Assembly: GCA_022402525.1 (NCBI GenBank)
Contig: JAKRSB010000101.1
Location: 1-64,000 of the forward strand
Direction: 5' to 3'
Length of the DNA stretch: 64,000 bases
From: Thermosynechococcaceae cyanobacterium MS004
Lineage (GTDB): Bacteria > Cyanobacteriota > Cyanobacteriia > Thermosynechococcales > Thermosynechococcaceae
Below are positions 25,571-33,496 of this stretch, in pieces. Within the stretch, counting starts at the first letter, position 1; each line of letters starts with the position of its first letter. The notes under the pieces were generated by a model. That model was given only the letters and a program-made list of their open reading frames with translations, did not search any database and was not told the origin of the DNA. Both the position numbers and the translations under genes were made by a program.

Positions 25571-26032
25571 CTAACCAATGCTGGCTAAAAGCAGCTTCAA
25601 GAAGTGTGGGAGAAGGAGACAGCCAGCCACCCCAATGGATGCGATCGTAGACATCAACACCGCGCCTGCGGCACAGTCTTTTGCAATCTTAGCAAGCTCA
25701 TGATACTGAGTTTCTACCACCAAATCTACAACAGCCTCAATGGCGGTATTCAATAGCTCTAGCGTCATCACAAGGCCAATGGTCAGACCAATGAGCGCAA
25801 GTTCAACGGGAGGAAGCTGAAAAAATAAACCTAGGCTAATGGCAGTTGTGCCGACCAGCGCATGAATTCGGAAATTGCGCTGGGTGATAAATGAATACTT
25901 GAGGCCCGCCCCGGCATACTGAAAACTCAGCCAGAGGTTACGCGAAATTTGAAAGGAGTGCTCCCGTCGAGTTGTAGGCCGCTGAACGGGACGGGTTGAG
26001 CTGCTGGACGAATAGATCACTTTATCGGACAT
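25571..26032 (-). CDS. dgkA: DgkA-family kinase (diacylglycerol/undecaprenol kinase)
   Basis: 153 residues, a small integral membrane kinase with three hydrophobic segments (about 55-75, 78-98, 122-150). The family signature ELLNTAIEAVVDLV (from E92) and the AKDCAAGAVL motif contain the acidic residues that bind metal-ATP. Family members phosphorylate diacylglycerol or undecaprenol at the inner membrane; the Gram-positive and cyanobacterial type often prefers undecaprenol, so the exact lipid is open. The N-terminal 30 residues (Ser/Arg-rich) are an extra soluble tail. It lies between ybeY and trpG on the same strand. Confidence 0.9.
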   Translation of the reverse strand: MSDKVIYSSSSSTRPVQRPTTRREHSFQISRNLWLSFQYAGAGLKYSFITQRNFRIHALVGTTAISLGLFFQLPPVELALIGLTIGLVMTLELLNTAIEAVVDLVVETQYHELAKIAKDCAAGAVLMSTIASIGVAGCLLLPHFLKLLLASIG

Positions 26033-26539
26033 TACGCTTACCTAAAGGCTCACACCTGCATTGACGGCGAACGTTTGTGTTTAAATTTTTATTTTAAGCG
26101 CTTTTATATGGTCTTACCGCCTAGTCTTAGCATGTCACACACGACGCGATCTGTAGCTTTCGTCAATTTTGATTCGTCAATTGATTCATCAACTTGATTC
26201 ATTCATTCACTGCTTCATCAACTTTGAAGAGACTCTGAGGCTGAACAAACGCTGAAAAGGCCGAGAAGCAATCCGCTGAGCTAGCTATCCAATGCTGTAT
26301 GCGAGGTCAGGAACTAGAAGCAGATCACGGGCAGGCAAAGGTTAGAAAGTACGTTGCTCTGGAAGAAAGCGGATAGCGATCGCCCCAGGACAGCATAATC
26401 TTAACTCAGCCCTAGGGAAAGTCAACTATCCTAAGGATTTTGGGAGGAGCGGGTGTTCGCGGTCTTTGTAGAGGTTGACCTATCGATCCAGGGTTGGGTG
26501 AGGAGAGCCCTAGGCGATCGCTTGAGATAGCCCAGGGCT
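26033..26539. other. Intergenic region with imperfect ATTCATCAACTT repeats
   Basis: 507 bp between dgkA and ybeY on the same strand. From about 26158 to 26228 there are several imperfect copies of a GATTCATCAACTTT-like word. No gene, hairpin terminator or known RNA is visible in the rest. Confidence 0.6.
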
Positions 26540-27079
26540 TCAGTAGCCGAGATCTTCAGTAGACCAATCAGGTGCTTCTAGTCCAACGTGTTGCAGAAGC
26601 TGGGCTTGTTTTTTCAGCATGGCCTGAAGCTGGGGAATATCTGGGTGATCCCATCCTAAAAGGTGCAGAAGGCCGTGAGCGGCTAACCAAGCCAGCTCCA
26701 CCGCTAAGGAATGCTGCCCCGCCTGAACCTGGGCAGTTTCGACTGAAATAATGATGTCTCCTAGGTTGACGGGGAACTGTTCTTGGGCGGGGAGGGCAGG
26801 CCCAGTCCACTCCAGCGCCGCAAAGGCCAGCACGTCCGTGGGGGCATTTTGCTGGCGATAGGTTTTGTTGAGGTGCTGAATGTCTGCATCGGTCGTCAGC
26901 AAGAGGCTCACTTCATAGGCGTTTGCTGGGGAGATCTCAGGACTGAGGTAGTCCAGCCACTGCTCAAACCAATCTTGCCACTGCTGCTCGGAGAGACCTG
27001 CTGCGGTCTCATCAAAGCTGATGGATGCGCCATCTGTTCCTATGGGTTCTACCTGTAGGGTTAATTCCACTTGGATCAT
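26540..27079 (-). CDS. ybeY: Endoribonuclease YbeY (16S rRNA 3'-end processing)
   Basis: 179 residues, a zinc-dependent RNase that matures the 16S rRNA 3' end and takes part in ribosome quality control. The diagnostic zinc motif H135-x3-H139-x5-H145 (HGLLHLLGWDH) is complete. The conserved NKTYRQQNAPTDVLAF and GDIIIS segments precede it. Length is normal. The DUF3285 gene lies 36 bp upstream on the same strand, and dgkA is farther downstream. Confidence 0.96.
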   Translation of the reverse strand: MIQVELTLQVEPIGTDGASISFDETAAGLSEQQWQDWFEQWLDYLSPEISPANAYEVSLLLTTDADIQHLNKTYRQQNAPTDVLAFAALEWTGPALPAQEQFPVNLGDIIISVETAQVQAGQHSLAVELAWLAAHGLLHLLGWDHPDIPQLQAMLKKQAQLLQHVGLEAPDWSTEDLGY

Positions 27080-27115
27080 GGGTGCTGCGTCAATCGTGGG
27101 GTTATTGGCGGGGTA

Positions 27116-27343
27116 TTAGCGGGTCAAATAGGCCAAGCCCACCAAAACGCCCAGAAGGGCGAATGTTGTCAGCGCAAAGTGGGTCAAAGATTGCCTGGAC
27201 TTACGCACCATGTTACGCATGGCAAGCTTAACGTAGCTATCTTTGGGCTCAGTTGCTTCTGAAGCGGCTAAGGTAGGCGCGTCTGATTCCGTCTGTTTCG
27301 CAACGGCTTCAGGGCTAGAGGCGTCAGTAGGCTTGGATTCCAT
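27116..27343 (-). CDS. DUF3285-type small membrane protein
   Basis: 75 residues. A variable acidic N-terminus is followed by a conserved basic stretch (YVKLAMRNMVRKSRQSLTHF) and one C-terminal membrane segment ending in LAYLTR. This matches the cyanobacterial DUF3285 family as I remember it; function is unknown. It lies directly upstream of ybeY (36 bp, same strand), so the two are probably co-transcribed. Confidence 0.85.
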   Translation of the reverse strand: MESKPTDASSPEAVAKQTESDAPTLAASEATEPKDSYVKLAMRNMVRKSRQSLTHFALTTFALLGVLVGLAYLTR

Positions 27344-27502
27344 GGGTAAATTTTGGGGGGTGAATCGAGGGTGAATTTAGGGTGAATTTTCAGTTTGTTA
27401 CTCAATGTTACAGCCTAGGTCAATTCTTGAGAGGGTCAGAATGGAGCGCATTCAATGGCGTAGGATCTTGGTGACGCCTTACTGTTGCTCTCTAGGTTTT
27501 CT

Positions 27503-28171
27503 ATGAGTATCACCCCTGAAGCCATCGCTCAATCCCTTCAGTCCAGTGACTTGGGCGATCGCCTTTCTGCGGTGAATCAGCTCCGCTATCTTCCGGTCGA
27601 TCAGGGGTTTGAGCTACTCATCCAGGCGATTAAAGACAGCAATGCACGGGTGCGCTACGCAGCGGTCAGCCAAATGGATCGGCTAGGGCATCATGACCGA
27701 GCCAAGGCGCTCGAAATTTTGCTTAATCGTCTCTATGCTGACTCTGAGATTGACGTGAAGGCTGCGGCTGCCGACGCCATTGGGGCGCTTCAGCTTACAG
27801 AAGCCTTTCCCGACCTGGAAAGATGCTTCCGAGAAATTAATGACTGGCTCTTGCAGATGAGCATTATCTCAACCCTCGGTGAACTTGGGGACCCCCGTGG
27901 ATTTGACCTACTGAAAGAGGCGCTGTCTTCCCCCGAAGGTCTAGTCCAGGGTTCGGCGATCGGATCCTTGGGCGAGCTTAAAAATCCTGAAGCGATTCAA
28001 TTATTTGAGCCATTCCTGACCCACGAAGATTGGCAAATTCGCTATCGTGTCGTCCAGGCGCTGAGCAATATTGGTGGAGCAGAGGCCAGAACGATGCTGC
28101 AAAAGCTGGTGCAAGACTCAACGCCTCAAGTCTCAGAAATGGCGGCGATCGCATTGACTCAGTTGGATTAA
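27503..28171 (+). CDS. HEAT-repeat protein, NblB-like
   Basis: From the ATG at 27503 it has 222 residues, nearly all short helical HEAT/armadillo repeats (for example VRYAAVSQMDRLG, VKAAAADAIGAL, IRYRVVQALSNIGG). The layout and the N-terminal ITPEAIAQSLQSSDLGDRL resemble NblB, the cyanobacterial HEAT protein needed for phycobilisome breakdown under nutrient stress, related to bilin lyases of the CpcE/F type. An upstream in-frame TTG would add six residues and looks less likely. A phycobilin-related role is inferred from family resemblance only; no phycobilisome gene is nearby. Confidence 0.8.
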   Translation: MSITPEAIAQSLQSSDLGDRLSAVNQLRYLPVDQGFELLIQAIKDSNARVRYAAVSQMDRLGHHDRAKALEILLNRLYADSEIDVKAAAADAIGALQLTEAFPDLERCFREINDWLLQMSIISTLGELGDPRGFDLLKEALSSPEGLVQGSAIGSLGELKNPEAIQLFEPFLTHEDWQIRYRVVQALSNIGGAEARTMLQKLVQDSTPQVSEMAAIALTQLD

Positions 28172-28376
28172 TTTCCGTCGGAGAACTAAACTTTGCTGGC
28201 AAAAAAATCATGTTTGGCTGGAGGGCCAAGTCCATTTTTTGCCAAGGTCTTCCTAATCGATTCTTAGATCAGTAAAGCGTCAGAAGAGTCTGTCAGCCAC
28301 TGATAGATTCGGTATGTATGTTTGCATGATTGAGTGGGCATCCTATCCTAGACTCGATTCAGATAGGATAAGCTGC

Positions 28377-29807
28377 ATGAGAATAATTTTTCAGGTTCCG
28401 GGAGGTAGACTAGGCCAAGTTTCAAATATTCAGTCTATTAAAGATGCTTCAAAAAATATTCAAAAAAACGTTGATGACCGCTATAAAGGTGTAATTCAAG
28501 AGTCAGATCAAAATCAAAAAAATACTCAATCACGCAACCCAGCTCAGAATAATCCAACCAAACAAAGCCCAAGTCCAGGTGGTTCTTCTCAATCTGGAGC
28601 ATCTGAAGTTCGAGAGCTTCTAAAAGCACCTGAAGCTGCTCCCAGTCAATCTGTTGCTCAAGAGCTTCTTGCCTCTCCTGTTACGCAGGCAACTTTGGGC
28701 GTTATGTTGGCCATTGGCATCATTGGGTGTTCCATACCTGTTTTTAGGCTATTTAGAAAAGGTATTGACGCTTCTGCTTCCCAGCGCCAGACCTTAAGCG
28801 ATCGCCTTGATCAAAGAATCCAAAGCTATCTGCAAAAAGACTTTAATAAAGGTTTTATTCTACAACGGCCACTCTGGGGAAAAAGAACTACGTTCCAAAA
28901 GCTTTTAGAAAGTTTCTATAAGCCAAAAGTTCCCGATGGGATGGTATTTATACACAACCGCGAAGTTGAAAGACTGTCTCCACTTGCGGAGCAAGCTTCT
29001 GCCATTGATAGCGAGAAGTTTACCAGCAAAGAATTTATCCAGTTTCTCAAGATTCGCGGACTACTGTATCAAGACTCAGGAGCCTATCAAGGCTTAGAGA
29101 ATAGCTTAAGGCTTTTGACAACTGCCATTGAGGCAAAGGTTTGCTTTGAAACAATTTGGCAGGTTGAGTTTCGCTACCTTAGCTCAAAGCAGCAAGAGTG
29201 CTATCGCTGCGTAGATCGTCTTTTGATTGATGAAATCAGGGGACAAGAATTTCAAGATATCCTCCAGGCAAAAGTTGATGAGGTGCTGCCTGACATTAAT
29301 AGTGAGGAAGGTAAGCGCGCGATTAATTCTTACCTGGATGCCATGATTCGACTATCAAGGCAAGATTTTGGCTTAGAACTTCTGGCGCTCTTCAAGCAAT
29401 ATGAAATGTCGGACTATGTTGTATTAGTGAAGGCAGATAAAATTCTGACGCAAGTTGAAAAGGGAGACCTGACAGATTATAGGGTTGCCCTGATTCCAGT
29501 CACCGAAAATTATGATGCATTAGAGAAGCTTGCCCCTATTATTAGCCTCCCAAAAGAGAAGACTGATCCAGACGTATTAGCGCGGATCTTCCACTTTGCA
29601 GCACTGGTGACTAAGCATCAAAAATCATATTTACAGTTTCAGCAGCTTGTTGCGGTACTGCTTCAATGGCAAGATCCCTACAAATCTGTTTGCAAAATCC
29701 GTCAAGACTATAATGTCGAAGCCTATCGTCAGCCCAAAGAATTTACTCAGAAGATCCCTGGAGAGTTGACGTACGAAAAATACAATAAATGGATTCATCC
29801 CAAGTAA
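28377..29807 (+). CDS. Single-pass membrane protein of unknown function
   Basis: I do not recognise a family. From the ATG at 28377 (476 residues) there is a soluble start (RIIFQVPGGRLGQVS), a Gln/Asn/Ser/Pro-rich disordered stretch (about 30-95), one membrane segment (about 105-125) and a helical soluble domain (about 145-476) with four cysteines and no obvious catalytic motif. Upstream in-frame ATGs at 28314 and 28326 would add 21 or 17 residues; no strong ribosome site decides. Base composition is more A/T-rich than the neighbours and HIP1 sites are fewer, which could mean acquisition, but this is weak. It stands alone between an NblB-like gene and a convergent acetyltransferase. Confidence 0.8.
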   Translation: MRIIFQVPGGRLGQVSNIQSIKDASKNIQKNVDDRYKGVIQESDQNQKNTQSRNPAQNNPTKQSPSPGGSSQSGASEVRELLKAPEAAPSQSVAQELLASPVTQATLGVMLAIGIIGCSIPVFRLFRKGIDASASQRQTLSDRLDQRIQSYLQKDFNKGFILQRPLWGKRTTFQKLLESFYKPKVPDGMVFIHNREVERLSPLAEQASAIDSEKFTSKEFIQFLKIRGLLYQDSGAYQGLENSLRLLTTAIEAKVCFETIWQVEFRYLSSKQQECYRCVDRLLIDEIRGQEFQDILQAKVDEVLPDINSEEGKRAINSYLDAMIRLSRQDFGLELLALFKQYEMSDYVVLVKADKILTQVEKGDLTDYRVALIPVTENYDALEKLAPIISLPKEKTDPDVLARIFHFAALVTKHQKSYLQFQQLVAVLLQWQDPYKSVCKIRQDYNVEAYRQPKEFTQKIPGELTYEKYNKWIHPK

Positions 29808-29840
29808 GCTCTCGCAGTAAAGGGCTTGCTTTATGAAAAA

Positions 29841-30332
29841 TTAGCGTTTTCCATTGACCTTTCCCAGCTTCAGCAATGACTGCTCCGTGACGCGGCAAAT
29901 TTTCCAGTCAGGCAGCACCTCAGCACCCATCTTTTGGTAAAAGGCGATCGCGGGGGTATTCCAGTCCAATACTGTCCACTCTAGGCGTCCATACCGTCGC
30001 TCAACGGCAATTTGAGCCACGGTTTGCAGTAAGGCTGTGCCGATGCCCTGTCCCCGATAGGGTTCTTGGACATAGATATCTTCGAGGTGTAGCCCGGGCT
30101 GGGTGAGAAAGGTGGAATAGGTTTTGAAAAACAGCGCAAACCCAATGAGGTGGCCTTCTATCTCGGCGACGATCGCTTCTGCTTGGGTGGGTTCTTCAAA
30201 CAGGTGTTTGCCCAGGGCCTCAGCGGTTCCTGTCACTTGATGGGTCAGCTTTTCGTAAGCCGCTAGCTCTTGAATGAGAGAAAAAATGCCTACTGTATCG
30301 GTGGGGACGGCAGGGCGCAGGATTGGCGGCAT
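29841..30332 (-). CDS. GNAT acetyltransferase, SSAT-like
   Basis: 163 residues, a complete GNAT fold. Motif A is YRGQGIGTALL (acetyl-CoA pyrophosphate loop), preceded by the LEDIYVQEP strand and followed by LEWTVLDWNTPAIAFYQKMGA. ELAAYEKL near the N-terminus and the WNTPAIAFY stretch are typical of the diamine (spermidine/spermine) acetyltransferase-like subgroup. The true substrate is unknown. It is 30 bp downstream of the ABA4-like gene on the same strand, so the two may be co-transcribed. Confidence 0.87.
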   Translation of the reverse strand: MPPILRPAVPTDTVGIFSLIQELAAYEKLTHQVTGTAEALGKHLFEEPTQAEAIVAEIEGHLIGFALFFKTYSTFLTQPGLHLEDIYVQEPYRGQGIGTALLQTVAQIAVERRYGRLEWTVLDWNTPAIAFYQKMGAEVLPDWKICRVTEQSLLKLGKVNGKR

Positions 30333-30362
30333 GGTGTTTTGAGAAGACTTTTGGTAGGAGTT

Positions 30363-30827
30363 TTACGGCAGGACGTTTTCAGGTGTGGTCTCAGATGGGT
30401 CAACAGCGAAAAACTTCTGGGCGATCGCGCTGGTGATGATGTGAGAGAGGAGGCCCATTGGCCCTGCAAAAAAGCAAAGCGCTAGGGAGTGCCTCGTCCA
30501 AACGCTTGTTCGCTGACCTTCCCAGTAAATCCAGCGGCCCACAAATAAATCCATCACCAAGTAATGAATCCAGCCTGTTGCCGCAGCACGCTCGTCCGAG
30601 AAAAATTGAGCAATGACGCTCAGCGTCGGATTAGACAAGGCTTGAGCAGATTCTGCGGTAATCGAGGATGCAAACAACCCCACATAGAGCAGCGCTAGAG
30701 CGATGAATGGCAAGAGCGAACTCATGATGCGGCGTGTCCAGTCCCAGTTGGGCAGCAAAATCATGACTGTCCAAAACGGCAGCACAAAAATGTTTGCACC
30801 GTTAAACCACTGATCAAGGGTAGGCAT
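30363..30827 (-). CDS. ABA4-like (DUF4281) membrane protein
   Basis: 154 residues with four hydrophobic segments. The conserved family words are visible: ANIFVLPFW near the start, then WIHYLVMDLFVGRWIYWEG and GPMGLLSHI. The plant relative ABA4 is required for neoxanthin formation in the carotenoid/abscisic acid pathway; the role of the cyanobacterial members is not settled. An AGGAG ribosome site sits upstream of the ATG. The crtP-crtB pair lies 14 kb away, so context does not prove a carotenoid role. Confidence 0.83.
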   Translation of the reverse strand: MPTLDQWFNGANIFVLPFWTVMILLPNWDWTRRIMSSLLPFIALALLYVGLFASSITAESAQALSNPTLSVIAQFFSDERAAATGWIHYLVMDLFVGRWIYWEGQRTSVWTRHSLALCFFAGPMGLLSHIITSAIAQKFFAVDPSETTPENVLP

Positions 30828-31054
30828 AGGTACTCCTGCGGAAGATATTGATCTTGCTTAAGGTTTTGTGAATGACGGCACATTAATTGTGAAATCGTCG
30901 TCTATCGGAATTTTATTGGCAATGTAAAGCAAGCTGTATGATACCGAATTCCTCTTATTCTGTGGGTTGAAGCCACTAGGCCAAGTCGCTATCTCCATCA
31001 ACCCAGTATGATTGAAAAATAGAACCCCTTAGCCTAAACCCCTGAGCTAGAACT

Positions 31055-32002
31055 ATGTCTCGTCGTCGTTCAACTCCCTGGATTCATCGCTGGTCTCGTG
31101 TACTGATAGGCGCGATCGCCATCATTGGTGCATTAACCACAGGCTACCTGACCTTCACGCACTTTCAAGGACAGCCTGTTGCCTGCCCAACCTCCGGCTG
31201 CGAATCAGTCTTGAGCAGCCAGTATGCCAAGCTCGGTGGTCTGCCGTTGTCCCTCTTTGGCACCCTTGCCTACAGCGGTATGGCCCTTTTTGCCTTGGGG
31301 CCTCTGGCCGTCAACGCCACTGAAAATCGAGAGCTCCGCAAAAAACTAGAGGAGTCCACCTGGATATTGCTGCTCATTGGCGCAATCTCCATGGTCGTCT
31401 TTAGCGCCTACCTCATGTTTTTGCTGTTCTTTAAAATCGATGCTGGCCTCTGCATTTACTGCATTGCGTCTGCCACGTTTACAGTAGCCATGCTGCTGTT
31501 GACGTTCCTGGGTCGAGATTGGCCAGATTTAGGTCAAGTATTTTTTACGGGCATTGTGGTTGCCGTTGTGGCGAGCCTCGGAACGGTGATTATGTATGCC
31601 GGTATCTCAGGCAAAACCGTTGCTTCCTCAACGGGCTCCCCTGGATTTCTACCCATTACGACAACCTCAGGCCCTGCTGAAATTGCGCTGGCTAACCATC
31701 TGACCCAGACAGGAGCCAAGATGTATGGAGCTTACTGGTGTTCCCACTGCCACGATCAAAAACAGCTTTTTGGGCAGCAGGCTGCTGCCAAAATTCCCTA
31801 CATTGAGTGCGATCCCAACGGAGCGAACGCTCAGCCAGATCTCTGTAAGGCGGCTAAGATCCAGGGCTACCCTACTTGGCAGATCCAAGATAAATTACTG
31901 AGCGGCACCCAGGCCCTCACCGAACTTTCCAAGGTTTCGGCTTATACTGGCCCCCAGAGTTTTAAAAATCTTGTTGAAGGTGCGGTGCCTCCACCTAGCT
32001 AA
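31055..32002 (+). CDS. VKOR-thioredoxin fusion (disulfide bond formation)
   Basis: 315 residues. An N-terminal vitamin-K-epoxide-reductase-like membrane domain (about 15-185, four to five segments) carries the loop cysteines C44 and C49 and the active-site pair C133-x2-C136 (CIYC). A periplasmic/lumenal thioredoxin-like domain (about 205-310) carries C229-x2-C232 (CSHC) plus C252 and C264. In this cyanobacterial type, electrons flow from substrate thiols through the thioredoxin domain to the membrane domain and quinone, replacing DsbA/DsbB. All key cysteines are present. It stands alone with 225-235 bp on each side. Confidence 0.95.
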   Translation: MSRRRSTPWIHRWSRVLIGAIAIIGALTTGYLTFTHFQGQPVACPTSGCESVLSSQYAKLGGLPLSLFGTLAYSGMALFALGPLAVNATENRELRKKLEESTWILLLIGAISMVVFSAYLMFLLFFKIDAGLCIYCIASATFTVAMLLLTFLGRDWPDLGQVFFTGIVVAVVASLGTVIMYAGISGKTVASSTGSPGFLPITTTSGPAEIALANHLTQTGAKMYGAYWCSHCHDQKQLFGQQAAAKIPYIECDPNGANAQPDLCKAAKIQGYPTWQIQDKLLSGTQALTELSKVSAYTGPQSFKNLVEGAVPPPS

Positions 32003-32057
32003 CTCTATTTGTAGACAGTTTTAGCCCTTTGATTTTAGCCTTTTGATCTGAAAGCCA

Positions 32058-32104
32058 AAGGCCGTTAATAACAAGGTCGTTCATAGCAAGGCCGTTAATA
32101 ACGA
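32058..32104. repeat. 15-bp imperfect tandem repeat
   Basis: Three copies of AAGGCCGTTAATAAC, the middle one diverged (AAGGTCGTTCATAGC), lie in the 234-bp gap between the VKOR gene and ispG. Confidence 0.75.
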
Positions 32105-32236
32105 TGTCAGCAACGATCACGATATGACTCAACTAGGGAGAATTTCCCTTTCCCTGGCATGTTATTTTGATCCTGTCTCTATGCCGTAATCTCTGCGCCA
32201 TAACCTTCTGTGCTGTAATCCTTGCCGTAATTTTTT

Positions 32237-33463
32237 ATGCAGACCCTCCCTACGCCCACCGCGACTCCCGCAGCTTGGTCAATGACCGACACGACCATTC
32301 CCCGCCGTAAAACCCGCCCGGTTGCCGTCGGCAACATTGTGGTTGGCGGCGGACATCCTGTGGTTGTCCAGTCCATGATTAATGAAGACACCTTAGATAT
32401 TGACGGCTCCGTGGCGGGGATTCGTCGCCTTCATGAAATTGGCTGCGAGATTGTGCGTGTGACCGTTCCCAGCATGGCCCACGCCAAGGCGCTGGCAGAA
32501 ATTAAGCAGCGGCTGAGCGAAACCTATCAGACGGTTCCGCTGGTAGCGGATGTGCACCACAATGGGGAAAAAATTGCTCTGGAAGTGGCAAAGCACGTAG
32601 ACAAGGTGCGGATTAATCCGGGGCTGTATGTGTTTGAAAAGCCGAAGGCCGACCGCACTGAGTATACAGAGGCTGAGTTTGCTGAAATTGGCAGCAAAAT
32701 TCGGGAGGCGCTCAAGCCCTTGGTGGTTTCGCTCCGAGATCAGGGGAAAGCGATGCGCATTGGTGTCAACCACGGTTCCCTAGCGGAGCGGATGCTGTTT
32801 ACCTACGGCGATACCCCGGAGGGAATGGTGGAGTCGGCGCTGGAGTTTATCAAGGTGTGTGAATCCTTGGACTTTTACAACCTGGTGGTCTCCATGAAGG
32901 CGTCGCGGGTGCCGGTGATGCTGGCGGCCTACCGCCTGATGGCGAAGCGCATGGATGAGCTAGGGATGGACTACCCGCTGCACTTGGGCGTGACGGAGGC
33001 TGGGGATGGGGAGTACGGCCGCATTAAGTCTACGGCAGGCATTGCGACGCTTTTAGCGGAGGGCATTGGCGACACGATTCGGGTGTCTCTTACGGAAGCA
33101 CCGGAAAAGGAAATTCCGGTGTGCTACAGCATTTTGCAGGCGCTGGGTCTGCGCAAGACGATGGTGGAGTATGTGGCTTGCCCCTCCTGTGGACGCACCC
33201 TCTTTAACCTCGAAACGGTGCTCCATGAGGTGCGCGAAGCAACAAAGCACTTGACGGGACTGGATATTGCGGTGATGGGCTGTATTGTGAATGGCCCTGG
33301 CGAGATGGCGGATGCGGACTATGGCTATGTGGGCAAGCAGCCGGGCTATATTTCCCTCTATCGGGGTCGGGAGGAAGTCAAGAAGGTGCCTGAAGACCAG
33401 GGGGTTGTGGAGCTGATTAATTTGATCAAAGCCGATGATCGATGGGTTGAGCCAGAGTCCTGA
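32237..33463 (+). CDS. ispG: 4-hydroxy-3-methylbut-2-enyl diphosphate synthase
   Basis: 408 residues, the penultimate iron-sulphur enzyme of the MEP pathway to isoprenoids; the cyanobacterial type takes electrons from ferredoxin. The TIM-barrel N-terminus shows [17 protein letters not shown] and [10 protein letters not shown]. The C-terminal 4Fe-4S domain has CPSC (about residues 315 and 318), a third Cys near 349 ([10 protein letters not shown]) and the glutamate of the same GPGE segment. The length fits the form without the plant insertion. The first ATG agrees with the usual cyanobacterial N-terminus (MQTLPTP). It feeds the carotenoid genes crtP-crtB found 11 kb downstream. Confidence 0.97.
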   Translation: MQTLPTPTATPAAWSMTDTTIPRRKTRPVAVGNIVVGGGHPVVVQSMINEDTLDIDGSVAGIRRLHEIGCEIVRVTVPSMAHAKALAEIKQRLSETYQTVPLVADVHHNGEKIALEVAKHVDKVRINPGLYVFEKPKADRTEYTEAEFAEIGSKIREALKPLVVSLRDQGKAMRIGVNHGSLAERMLFTYGDTPEGMVESALEFIKVCESLDFYNLVVSMKASRVPVMLAAYRLMAKRMDELGMDYPLHLGVTEAGDGEYGRIKSTAGIATLLAEGIGDTIRVSLTEAPEKEIPVCYSILQALGLRKTMVEYVACPSCGRTLFNLETVLHEVREATKHLTGLDIAVMGCIVNGPGEMADADYGYVGKQPGYISLYRGREEVKKVPEDQGVVELINLIKADDRWVEPES

Positions 33464-33496
33464 TAGGGTCTGAGGGGAAGGTCTGAGGGCTTATCT

